NCBI GenBank assembly: GCA_963675135.1
Contig: OY776123.1
Location: forward strand, 4,962,501-5,026,500
Length of the DNA: 64,000 bases
Origin: Galeopsis tetrahit
Taxonomy: Eukaryota; Streptophyta; Magnoliopsida; Lamiales; Lamiaceae
Direction: 5' to 3'
Part shown: positions 10,589 to 20,497 of the stretch, one piece after another
Layout of the letters: each line of letters starts with the position of its first letter
How positions within the stretch are numbered: the first letter of the stretch is position 1
Notes under the pieces: model-generated
Databases searched by the model: none
Told to the model about the DNA's origin: nothing
Seen by the model: only the letters and a program-made list of their open reading frames with translations
Made by a program: the position numbers and the translations under genes

Positions 10589-11076
10589 ATCTATCCTTAA
10601 GTGGGTATTCAGACTCAGACTTTGGAGGCTGTAGAATAGATAGGAAATCTACTTCCGGTTCTTGTCAATTTTTAGGCACAAAACTCATATCTTGGTTTTC
10701 TAAAAAGCAGACTAGTGTTGCAACTTCGACTACCGAAGCCGAGTACATGGCTGCTGGTAGCTGTTGTAGTCAACTACTCTGGCTCATGCAACAGCTTCGT
10801 GATTACAACATACATGAATCAAATGTTCCTATTTTCTGTGATAGTAATAGTGCAATTGCCATTACACAAAATCCTGTTTTACACACACGATGTAAGCATG
10901 TTGATGTGAAGCATCATTTCATACGTGATCATGTAGAAAAGAAGGATATTCGCATGGAAAAGATTCATACTGATTTTCAAAGAGCTGATATTTTTACAAA
11001 ACCATTAGCTGAGGCACGATTTCGTGAGTTATGTATTAGTCTAGGGCTAATTGATTTAGATCCTACTTGCCTATAG
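10589..11076 (+). pseudogene. RNase H part of element B pol, split by element A
   Basis: The open frame runs from the first bases after the LTR and shows GYSDSDFGGCRIDRKSTSG, the canonical copia RNase H segment, then STTEAEYMAA and the terminal GLIDLDPTCL with a stop at 11074-11076. The upstream part of element B pol must lie to the left of element A, outside the window. The gene is therefore interrupted. 10631-11076 duplicates 1-446. Confidence 0.9.
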
Positions 11077-12738
11077 CTATGTACTAACTAGACAGGTACA
11101 TCAAAGAAAAGAGATGACAAAATCACTAGACCAGAGCACTCGACTTCTCACGCAACAGACAGGTATACAAGGCTAGACTAGATGACCAAACAACCCGATG
11201 AGGAAGCTGGTAAAGCTGAGGGTAATACTAAGGGAATAAACATTTAAGGGGGAATCCTTGATTTCTTAAATATCCTTATGTTGACTCTTATGTTCGTTAA
11301 GGTCATCTTGTTCGAAACCTTGATCTTTGCTGTAGATTGATATTCATCTTATTTATCTTACTCTACTTGTACTTATGATTACACATTGAAAACGATGAGA
11401 TAGGTACACACAGTCGTTCGACGTTCAGAATAGACAAGCACAGACGAAGGGGGAACTCGTCTTGTATACTTAAGCCAACCCATCTCGTGAAGCTTAAGTC
11501 TACTCGTCTGTTTTGGATAGACTCGAACAGACAAGCTAAGTGTTTCTCTTGATTGAAATATGTTGAGTGTCTATTCAAACGGATTAAGGGTATTATAGTA
11601 ATTAGATAATGCTAAATTTTGAAAACCCTAGAATTGGATTTATACACTCCCATTCTTAATGAGGTGTATACACCCAGTTCCTACTCTACTACACTAGGTC
11701 AGATGAGTACACTCCCTGTCCTAACTAAGAAGAGCCGGATTTCAAAACTTACAATATCAAATCACATAATATTCTCAATTCCGTAACCGAATTTCAAGGG
11801 TCTCGACCGTTGGATTAAACCTTTCAATCTTGGCCATTGGATCAATTTTTTTAGTTTTTCTCAAAACCCATCTTCCACACTCACTTGCCTTACGTTTTCA
11901 TAACTCCTCTGCTTAAGCTCTCGAATTTCTTGCAAATCAAACCTCCCCAGTTCTTACTCTACTCACTAAAGATGTCAATTGTTTCTCTTTTCGATGTGCG
12001 AACTAACATGCAAGCGAGGTTCAATCTTGGAAAGTATATTTCGGAGAACAAAGTGCATGTGGAACCTTCGATGTTTTTCAAAGGACTTCACACTGCTGGA
12101 AATCAGGAGATCCTTGATAAGTGCTCGCGTTGTGGATTGAAGCCTTATCTGGAGGCGTTTCTTCAAGTCGTCTTGGAGGAAGAGGTGTTGATGTTCTATG
12201 CCAACGCCACAAGACGAGGAGATGAAATTGAATCTTTCATAGGAACGAGTCGAGTTGAACTCACTCGTGAGGTGCTTTTCAGGCATTTAAGGCTGCCCAT
12301 CGGAACGATTGATGTGGAGAACTATGCCACTGGACAAGAGATGAGATATTTGAGCATCTTTTGTGGAAGGAAGATGAAGCTCAAGTCAGACGGCAAGGCC
12401 CCTGCGGTTAAGAAGGCCGAGTTATTGGAGAAGTATCGCACCCTTCTGGACATAGCAAGTAAGATGCTTCTATGTGCCACTGGTTCGTTTGACGCGGTCA
12501 CTCAAGCCAAGACAAGGGTAATGGCAGCTATTTTTGACGGAATCACGGAGGGCAATTGGTTCAAACTGATAGCCGATCGAATGATGTACTTTGAGAAGAG
12601 TGTTCGTGTGGATACCGACTCTAGTAGTTGGGTGGTGTCACATACTGTTGGATATGGCAACAAGTTGAGTATCCTACTCCCCTTGTTGTTACCAAACAAG
12701 TCGGATTGGAGTAAAGGTAAGCCCTTCCATCCTCTCAA
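10631..12738 (+). repeat. Right copy of the 2.1-kb near-identical direct repeat
   Basis: Partner of 1-2108. Here the sequence continues past 12738 into a complete ORF3, so this copy keeps the original arrangement and the left copy is the broken one. Confidence 0.9.
11077..11971 (+). other. Spacer between pol and ORF3 of element B
   Basis: No gene is supported. It carries the polypurine-like motifs at 11243-11254 and 11446-11456 and the leader before ORF3, and is nearly identical to 447-1341. Confidence 0.6.
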
Positions 12739-15379
12739 ATTTTATCTGAAATCGGAAGCCCAGAGGAAGCAAGTTGCTGCTAGGACAGTTGCCCCAAGAC
12801 GTGTTCAGGTAGACGACTCAGACGTCTTACCTTATGGCAACTCATCTAGCTCCTCAGAAGATGAGTCCGATGATGAAGAATCAGAGGCTCCTGCGAAAGC
12901 TGAGTCAAGTGGTGGTGATTCGGAAGAAACTCATTCAGACAAGGATGTTGATGAAGAGAAGGAGACTGATGATCAATCTACTCAAGTTCTCAGGATTGTG
13001 AGAATTGGTACTCCACCTCCACCAGAAGAGACGAGTTACCAGGTTGGTTCTTCTTCACAGTCTTTGTCAATTCCCTCTCTCTCTCTCTCCTCTGTTCGAA
13101 CCAAGGCTAGATCACACCGATCTAGGCCTCGTCCTTTACCCTCAACCTCACAAGTACTGGCGGCATTACCGCTTAGAGCCAGTCATCCCCAAATCACTCC
13201 CATACAAGATACAACTGATACTCCTACAGTTGTCACACCAAACCTAGCCTCATCAAAGCCCCAAGAAACCACAGTCCAAACTTCTTCTTTACCCTCAACA
13301 GAATATGTTGAACCCTCCAACCCATCTACGTCAGACAAGACGTCAGTTGCCACTGCAACAGCTGAGTTAGAGACCCCATCTACTCAGGACCCGTCTGATG
13401 TTAGATTTGAATCCCTAGTGTATTATCCGATGTGTCTGCGAGAGAAGAGAATTCGTGCTCGTGTATCCAGGAATCTGAAGAAGCAGCTCTCGACTCTTGA
13501 CATCGACACTGCTTCAGAACAGTTTGAGAAGCTCGTGCGGATTTGCACTTGGTTTGCTCTGAAGAAATCTTCTACGGATGATCTTTTTGAAGTCATTCAA
13601 GGCATGGGCGGAATCTCCAACTTCATGGATTGGGAGATGGAACAAAAAGAAAACAGTGGAGTTAAGGATCACTCCGAACTGTTCCCTCGCAAGGCCTTGG
13701 TTGATCTAGTTAAAAGATTGTTGAGTATTCCAGATGGTGTTATAGAAGATGAGTTCTCGTTCGATGTTGGAACCCAGACTGATCTGGTGGAAGACGAGAT
13801 CAAGCCAGACATTGCTAATATTGCTGTTCAGACTTCAGAACAAATTTTGGAGACAGAAGATGGTTCAGATGAAGTCGATGCTGAATGTTCTGAAGAAGCT
13901 AATTCTTTCAACTTTGGAAAAGAAGATGATGAATTTATTGAGGCTGTCATGTTCAATGAGGATGAACTGATCGAAGTACAGTCGTCTCAAGCTATCCCAG
14001 TCGCCTCGATAGATGAGTTGAAAGAAGATTTGAAATCTGTCATCAAGTCAACTATTGATGATTTTCTCAAAACTGAACTTAAGAAGACTCTTGTTGAACA
14101 GAACAGTGTCCTTGTGACAAGTTCAAAAGAGATGATCTTGAATGAAGTCAATCAGTTGGACAACGACTTCAGGCAAGAGATGTTTAATCAGATCGAAGGA
14201 TTTCTCCAGAATCAAGTTGAATATTCGGAGAAAAGCTCAGTTGATTTTTCTCGTGTTCTAGCTACTGAATCCAAGAAAATGGAACGAGTCTATAGAGCTA
14301 AAATTGAAGTAGCTGATGTTCAGAGAAAGGAAGCTTATGATCAGTTAGCACAAGCTAAAGAGATTATCAGTGCTATGACTGAAGAGAACAGGAAGCTGCG
14401 TTTGACTGCAACACATTTCAAAAATGAGTTGAACTTGTCTACACAAAAGCTGGAGTTGGTGGCAACCAAACTGGACAAGTTGAGTCAAGACAGTTCTCAT
14501 CAAAAGCAGATTGAAAAAGCTACTGAAGCTATGAAGGAAGCTGTAAAAGAAGAAATGACTCGATTTACTAGTCTTTTCACTCTTAAGGCTACTGATGAAG
14601 CCAAAAAGGGGGAAGAGTCAAGTATTATTGAGAAGTCTGCTGAACCAGAAGCTAAGGAGGTTGCTGAAGCAATACAAGAGCTCAGAAGACCTAAGAGAAA
14701 GTTGGTCAAGACTGCTGAACTTGAGAAGGTAAGAGCAGATGAGCTGAAGTTAGCAAAAGGCAAAAATATTGCGTCTCCTGAAGCTGAGATTCAGACCAGA
14801 AAAGTTAAGAGGAAGTTAGTTATTGAAGAGCCTACTGCAATAGCTAAGAAGAAACAGAAGTCTACTGATCCAAATGATGAAACTCATTATGCAAGCAAGA
14901 AGAAAATTGGAAAGCATATTGAGAGATTGCAGAAACTGAAGGCTGATGAAGATCTGATAGAAGACAAGTTCATTGATCACTTCATAGATAATGAGCATCG
15001 AGCTGAATGGATTGAAGTGAAGAGTCAATGGGAACTTGATCACTGGATTATAAGGAAATTTGGAGATGCTGAAGGACAAAATGAACTGTATTCTTTGTTT
15101 GACAGATTCATGGAAGGACAACACAGAATGTTGTGGCACTTAATCTTAAGGATTTCTGCTGGTGCAAATTTCAACATTTTGGTTCCTAAGTTTCCTGAAT
15201 GGACGTGTCCTATGACAAGCTCAGGAAAACGAGTTAATATGAATCAAATCAAGAAGTTTGAAGAACAACTACTCGAGAAGGAGAAGATTGGTGATGAAGA
15301 TCACATTGCAGTAATTCATAGAAGACTCCTTGATGCATTTCAAGTTCCAAATCTTGAAGGAGGTACTCTTTCAGATTAG
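11972..15379 (+). CDS. ORF3 of element B: long coiled-coil protein in envelope position
   Basis: The product is 1,135 aa from the Met at 11972, chosen by alignment with element A; an in-frame Met at 11885 adds 29 residues. The architecture matches the element A protein: N-terminal domain (LPIGTIDVENYATGQE), Ser/Thr/Pro-rich linker (about 255-480), middle domain (YYPMCLREKRIRARVSRN ... MGGISNFMDWEMEQKEN), acidic stretch, coiled coils (about 690-860), basic motifs RPKRKLVK and KVKRKLVIEE, and a C-terminal domain (WELDHWIIRKFGDAEGQNE). I see no signal peptide or membrane span. Identity to the element A protein is clear but modest, so the two elements are different lineages of one family. The role is unknown; nuclear or structural functions fit as well as an envelope. 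Confidence 0.8.
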   Translation: MSIVSLFDVRTNMQARFNLGKYISENKVHVEPSMFFKGLHTAGNQEILDKCSRCGLKPYLEAFLQVVLEEEVLMFYANATRRGDEIESFIGTSRVELTREVLFRHLRLPIGTIDVENYATGQEMRYLSIFCGRKMKLKSDGKAPAVKKAELLEKYRTLLDIASKMLLCATGSFDAVTQAKTRVMAAIFDGITEGNWFKLIADRMMYFEKSVRVDTDSSSWVVSHTVGYGNKLSILLPLLLPNKSDWSKGKPFHPLKFYLKSEAQRKQVAARTVAPRRVQVDDSDVLPYGNSSSSSEDESDDEESEAPAKAESSGGDSEETHSDKDVDEEKETDDQSTQVLRIVRIGTPPPPEETSYQVGSSSQSLSIPSLSLSSVRTKARSHRSRPRPLPSTSQVLAALPLRASHPQITPIQDTTDTPTVVTPNLASSKPQETTVQTSSLPSTEYVEPSNPSTSDKTSVATATAELETPSTQDPSDVRFESLVYYPMCLREKRIRARVSRNLKKQLSTLDIDTASEQFEKLVRICTWFALKKSSTDDLFEVIQGMGGISNFMDWEMEQKENSGVKDHSELFPRKALVDLVKRLLSIPDGVIEDEFSFDVGTQTDLVEDEIKPDIANIAVQTSEQILETEDGSDEVDAECSEEANSFNFGKEDDEFIEAVMFNEDELIEVQSSQAIPVASIDELKEDLKSVIKSTIDDFLKTELKKTLVEQNSVLVTSSKEMILNEVNQLDNDFRQEMFNQIEGFLQNQVEYSEKSSVDFSRVLATESKKMERVYRAKIEVADVQRKEAYDQLAQAKEIISAMTEENRKLRLTATHFKNELNLSTQKLELVATKLDKLSQDSSHQKQIEKATEAMKEAVKEEMTRFTSLFTLKATDEAKKGEESSIIEKSAEPEAKEVAEAIQELRRPKRKLVKTAELEKVRADELKLAKGKNIASPEAEIQTRKVKRKLVIEEPTAIAKKKQKSTDPNDETHYASKKKIGKHIERLQKLKADEDLIEDKFIDHFIDNEHRAEWIEVKSQWELDHWIIRKFGDAEGQNELYSLFDRFMEGQHRMLWHLILRISAGANFNILVPKFPEWTCPMTSSGKRVNMNQIKKFEEQLLEKEKIGDEDHIAVIHRRLLDAFQVPNLEGGTLSD

Positions 15380-15584
15380 TTGATTTATATTCTTATTTGA
15401 AGTTTTTTTTTGCTCTAATACTTAGTTGTATTTGATATTCGAAGTATGTGTAATATCTACTGGTATTATTTTGAATGAATGAAAAGATAACAACTTTTGA
15501 TGTTTAAAGACAAGATAACTACTTAACTAGTCTACTTATGAGAAAAGATTCAAGTAGTTTTGGCTTCATCAAAAAGGGGGAAAT
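15380..15584 (+). promoter_or_regulatory. 3' non-coding region and polypurine tract of element B
   Basis: The polypurine tract AAAAAGGGGGAAA is at 15571-15583, directly before the LTR start at 15585. Confidence 0.85.
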
Positions 15585-16839
15585 TGTTGGGATATGAATC
15601 CTAAGACAAGTCCTACATGATGAAAAGATAAAAGATGAAGTTTTGATAAGCGAAAAGTAGTTTGAATATTTTCTAAGTGTTGACTGATCTAGTCTAGTTG
15701 AGTTGAAGTCATCTTGAGCAAGACCAGTAGAGTTCACATGAAAAGATAAAGTACTTATAAATCTGTATATTGTTTATACTTCATATATGCTATTTGTATT
15801 TGTTAGATTGATTATTGAGCTATGGATAAATGTTGTATAGAGCTCATGATTTTGAATGTAATAGATTAGTTTGATTGTATAGATTCTAAGTTGACTAAGC
15901 TTGTATTATTAAAGCTTAAAGTAATGTAATAGTCTTGATAGGTTTAGTATAGTCTACTATTGAAGATCACATGGGAAGATCAGACAAGAAGACTTGAAGT
16001 CTACTACTTGAGAAGACAGGTGGACTACAAGACAAGACAAGTACATACTAGACAAGTCAAACTTAAAAGTCTAAATGAAGCGCGTATAAAGATAAGGATA
16101 GAAGTTAGTTATGGAATAACTAATTCATAACAAGAAACGCGTGGAAAGATAAGAAGATTCAGTTGAAGTTAGTTTTCAAGAAGAGTTGGTTACAACTACC
16201 TAAGTTCTTGATGATTGAAGTTTATAAATACTTCATGATGGTGATCATTTGAAGACTACTGCAACTACGCATACTGAAGCTACATACTGAAGATTACTCG
16301 CAGAGATTGAAGATTCAGAAAGAAGCCAGAAGACAAGTGAAGAATTCAAAAGGCTACTACTGAATAAGTTTTTAGTTTTTGATTTTATCAAGTTGCTAGA
16401 TATTTGTTAAATTTCTAGTAAGATCATAGACATATCTGGAGGTATAGTCTTAGAAGATCTAAGTCTTCTTCTTGGGACTTAAAAGACAGGAATATACACT
16501 TGTACTCGATTGGAAGAGTTTAGTGGAAACATCACAACTGGGTTTGTGAGAGTGGATGTAGACAAGTTGTCGAACCACTATAAATTGTTTGTGTTGTTTA
16601 CTTTACTGTTTGGTTTAATTGCTTAATTGTTTACACACATAACTAAACTAAACAAGTTGAGTATAGAACAGAGTTCTCGAATTAAGAAGTTGAGTATAAA
16701 CGTGAATTGGGCTCATTGTTAATTTCGTATTCCGCATATTGTATTCTGATATTTCGATAGAATTTTGAAAAGTCTATTCACCCCCCTCTAGACATTTTCA
16801 CAAGCTTACTCGTTATTAACTCAACTTTGGGGACCTACA
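15585..16839 (+). mobile_element. 3' LTR of element B (1,255 bp)
   Basis: It starts TGTTGGGATATGAATCC, the same 17 bases as element A, and ends CCTACA. A TATA box (TATAAATA) is at 16223-16230. Blocks shared with the element A LTR include the one around GTGGATGTAGACA (near 16552) and the Pro-like CACCCCCCTCTAGAC end block near 16780. Overall the two LTRs are clearly diverged. The sequence after 16839 is MULE DNA, so element B probably inserted in the 5' part of that MULE; GAAGG (16840-16844) would be its target duplication. Confidence 0.88.
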
Positions 16840-16861
16840 GAAGGTTTTATGTCTTAATCCA

Positions 16862-16905
16862 TGTGTCGACCAAATGTGTAGTGGTCGACTCCCCGATGTC
16901 GACCG
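16862..16905. repeat. GTCGAC cluster 1
   Basis: Three GTCGAC hexamers occur in 44 bases, upstream of the first recognised transposase exon and probably in an intron. The phrases GTCGACCAAATGT and GTCGACCGAAACAT recur in cluster 2. Confidence 0.75.
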
Positions 16906-16942
16906 AAACATGATTTTTATTTTTTGTTGTTGAATTTTGTTT

Positions 16943-16998
16943 CTTTTCAGAATTTGGCCAAAAAACTTATGTATTGGTTTCTTTTCAGAATTTGGCTG
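16943..16998 (+). repeat. Tandemly duplicated 3' splice-site segment
   Basis: The phrase TTTCTTTTCAGAATTTGGC occurs twice, 36 bases apart. Each copy ends a pyrimidine tract with an AG acceptor. The second acceptor (AG at 16987-16988) continues in frame into the transposase; the first adds 12 codons in the same frame. Either may be used. Confidence 0.6.
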
Positions 16999-19816
16999 AT
17001 GACGAAGAATTTGACCCGAATTTCTTTTTTTATTCGGAGGATGAAGCGGGGCCATCGGGGCCGTGTGATGCTTCGGCTAATGAGGAGAATGCCCCAATTA
17101 ATGAGAATGCTTCGGCTAATGAGGATGCTCCGGGCAATGAGCTTATGATGGACTACACCGATGTGTTCTCAAATTTCAATTACTTTGAGACTCGGGAAGC
17201 CTTAGAACGGTGGGTTCGAGACGTAGCCATACAACACAACATCGTCATCGTTGTAAAGCGCTCAGATAATGGTAGTGGGAAGAAGAAGGCACAAGTGTTA
17301 TTGGCGTGCGAACGTGGTGGAACTTATCGAAAAAATAAACCAAAGATTGGAACCCAACTTGTTGTTGTAGGAAATGATGATGATTTTGAAGATGATAAGG
17401 GACGAAGAAGGACAACGGGGTCAAAAAAGTGTGGATGTCCTTTTCTCTTAAGGGGCATTAAAGTGTCTTCAAATGAATGGATGTTGGAGGTCAAATGTGG
17501 GACTCACAATCATCCCGTAGCAATCTACCTTGAGGGTCACTCATACGTTGGGAGGCTAACTCCTGCTGAAGAAAATTTGGTTGTTGATATGTCTAAGTGT
17601 AACGCTCCACCAAAGGATGTGTTGAAACTACTTAAGTTGAGAAATCCGAACAACCATTCTACGATCCGCACCGTGTACAATGTCCGATCCAAGTTTAAGA
17701 TGGCAGGTTTTGCTGGAAAGAGTCAACTACAACAGTTGATGACTTTGTTGATTGACAATAATTATTTTCAAAGCCATAGATTTTGTCCAGTATCAAATAC
17801 TATACTAGATGTATTCTTTGCACACCCAACTGGCCTTCAATTGTACCGTGCATTCCCGAGTGTGTTGATAATGGATTGCACGTACAAGACCAATAGGGTA
17901 TAAGCTGCCGTACTTAGAGATTGTTGGATTTACGTCGACTGGCATGACCTTCTCGGTAGCTTCAGTGTTCCTCGAGCATGAGAGGGAGGAAAACTATACT
18001 TGGGCATTAAGTTTCCTCCGTGAGTTATTGGAGGATGGTTGTCTACCGAGGGTGGTTCTTACCGATCGAGAGTTGGCCGTCATGAATGCTGTCGGCACCG
18101 TATTTCCAGAGGCTAAACATTTCCTATGTAGATGGCACATAGATAGGAATGTTTTGGCCAAATGCAAGGAGAAGTTTGAGACCAAGGAAGATTGGGAAAG
18201 ATTCTTCTATTCTTGGAAGAAAGTGGTGAATGCATCGTCTGAAAATGAATTCAATACCTTTGTTCAGCTTTTTCAATCTGAGTATGCAAATGTGCACACT
18301 GAAAGTGAGGCATACTCCTACTGCATGAACCAGTGGATAAATCCATTCAAGGAGAGGTTTGTAGCGGCATGGACGGATGAGTACATGCACTATGAAAATA
18401 CAACTACGAACAGGTACGTTTTAATATTTCATAAGTATGTGTCTATGTGTTATTAGTTATTTTGTAGTTTTTATGTGTGTAATTAATCTATCAAAATATT
18501 ATCATTTCAGGGCTGAGAGTCACCATGCAGCGTTGAAGAGATCTCTTGGTAACAGCTTGGGTAATTTTGAGATCTGCTGGTCAAGGACAGACACCTTATA
18601 TCAAGCAAGTCACAATGCCATTAAAGCTTCGTTTGAGAAGAGTGTGAATCCAGTCCTGATATATGCATTCACTATCTACGAAAGGTATGCGGATTGCCAT
18701 GCACTCATGAACTTGACCAATATCACCGGCTTGGCAAACCGATACCTATAGAAGCTATTGATAGGTTTTGGAGAAAGCTTGACATGGAGCCAGTTGTGAG
18801 AGGCGAGAACGAAGCGAAGGACGATGTGGCTGAAGATCTCGACACTCGATATGAGGAAGTCATACAGAGCTTAATGATTGCATATAAAGAGCAAGAGGCC
18901 ACAACGTCGAAGAGGATGATGTTGAGGCAAGCCATAGAGCTTCGGAATCCTAGGACCACTTCGCTTATTGAACCTGAGCCGAAGGTAAAAACACGTGGTC
19001 GACCGAAAGGAAAAGGAAATAAGAAGAAAAATGATCCTTCTTCGACAAAACGGGATCCGAGCTTCTTCGAGTACAAGGAGTCCATGTGTTTCCCCGGTAT
19101 TGTTGAGATAGATGAGCCTTCGTCGTCGAAGACGAAGAAAAAATCAGCTAAACGTCCGCCGGTAATTTGATTTATTTTGAATTGTTTTATGGTTGTTTGG
19201 TTATTTGGTTATTTGGCTTGGTTCTTTATATGTTTGATTTATTTTGAATTGTTTTATGGTTATTTGGTTATTTGGCTTGGTTGTTTATATGTTGTTTGAT
19301 TTATTTTGAATTGTTTTATGGTTGTTTGGTTTTATGGTTATTTGGTTATTTGGCTTGGTTGTTTATATGTTGTTTGGTTTATTTGGTTTACTTAGTTTGT
19401 AGGTGGTCGCTCGTAAGCGTACACGCTCTTCATCTACAAACGCAGGGTTGAGAGAACGATTACCCATTAGATATCAACCATTTGTGGTGGATTGTATTGA
19501 TGTTCTTGCTGATGGACACTGTGGATTTCGATCGATTGCTTCTGCTATGGGATGGGGTGAAGACAATTGGGCCCGAGTACGACAAAATGCAATGACGGAG
19601 TTAGGGCAGCACGTAACTTTGTACTCGAAAGTTTTTAAAGAAGATAAGATGTTTGATGTTATTTTGAAGGCCCTCAATTGTTTTGAAGTTACTGCACCGT
19701 GGAAAAATTGGTTTCAGTTGCCGTACATGGGGTACCTCATCGCATCGATGTACAATGTTTGTTTGGTCACCTTGGCCAATAATTTATCGCTCACAAGACG
19801 TCGACTTATTTACTAA
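16989..19816 (+). pseudogene. FAR1/MULE transposase fused to OTU-like protease, frameshifted and truncated
   Basis: MULE transposases cut and paste the element through a DDE RNase H fold. After an acidic N-terminus, a FAR1-type zinc-binding domain (about 17180-17520: KKCGCPF ... KCGTHNH) precedes the MULE catalytic region. The first Asp lies in LIMDCTYKTN (near 17880), the second in VVLTDRELAVMNA (near 18055), and the Glu in AESHHAALK after an intron (18414-18510, GT..AG). A CTHEL segment, a basic RGRPKGKGNKKK tail and another intron (19162-19402) lead to an OTU-like domain with the catalytic DGHCGFR motif at about 19508-19530. Breaks: one extra base near 17898, a second frame change near 18689, and a stop at 19816 before any OTU histidine motif. 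Upstream exons are unresolved. This copy is probably inactive. Confidence 0.8.
19170..19395 (+). repeat. Tandem repeat inside the transposase/OTU intron
   Basis: A unit of about 70 bases (TTTGATTTATTTTGAATTG, then TTTTATGGTT, then GGTTATTTGGCTTGG) is repeated about three times. It makes up nearly all of the intron 19162-19402. Confidence 0.75.
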
Positions 19817-20497
19817 ATGCACCCCACCACAAAATAATTTTTAAATAAATTGTCGACTAGTTAATTCTGAACAGGGGTACTACGGTCGACCTCTTGTAGT
19901 CGGCCAAATGTAATACGGTCGACCTCTTGTAGTCGACCAAATGTAATATGGTCGACAAGTTAATTATGAACAGAGGCATCATAGTCGGCCTCGAGTTGTC
20001 GATCGACGTCTCTTAGTCGACCAAAACATTATCCGTCGGCGTCTTGTGGTCGACCGAATGTAATTCGGTCGACTACTTAATTCTGAACAGAGGCTTTTTG
20101 GTCGACCACTAGTAGTCGACCGGCGTCTCAAAGTCGAAATATTATGGCCGTCTTTGTGTTTGGTCACAATTAATTGTCACAATACGTCATAAACAATACA
20201 ACATCTTAAATCAAAACATTCAATTAAACATAAACAATGTACTCGAACATCAATTAAACAACATCTAACATAAACATCTAAAATAACCCTAAACATCTAA
20301 AATAAACCTTAACATCTAAAATAAACATAAACATCAAATTAGTTTGTCTTGCCCCTTTTCCTTCATCCAAATTAACATAAACATCAAATAAATACAAATT
20401 AACATCCAAATTATGCCTTGCCCCTTTTCCTTCGGCTTTCTCCCCTACCCCTTCCTCTTGGTGGCCTTGACGCTGATGCCGACGCAATAGGTGGCGT
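19817..20497. repeat. Intergenic region between convergent MULE genes with GTCGAC cluster 2
   Basis: Between 19846 and 20130 there are about ten GTCGAC hexamers plus near-variants. They are arranged as a loose tandem repeat of phrases like GGTCGACCTCTTGTAGTCGA and GTCGACCAAATGTAATA, with GTTAATTCTGAACAG as an interspersed word. 20170-20400 is AT-rich with repeated AACATCTAAAATAAAC words and probably forms the 3' untranslated end of the minus-strand gene. Confidence 0.75.

Noticed and set aside
12502..12738. Minus-strand frames within the ORF3 genes
   Set aside because: They lie entirely opposite long coding frames and have no recognisable features.
19846..20130. CRISPR-like array from the regularly spaced GTCGAC repeats
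   Set aside because: The repeats are short, variable and in a plant MULE; there are no constant spacers or cas genes.
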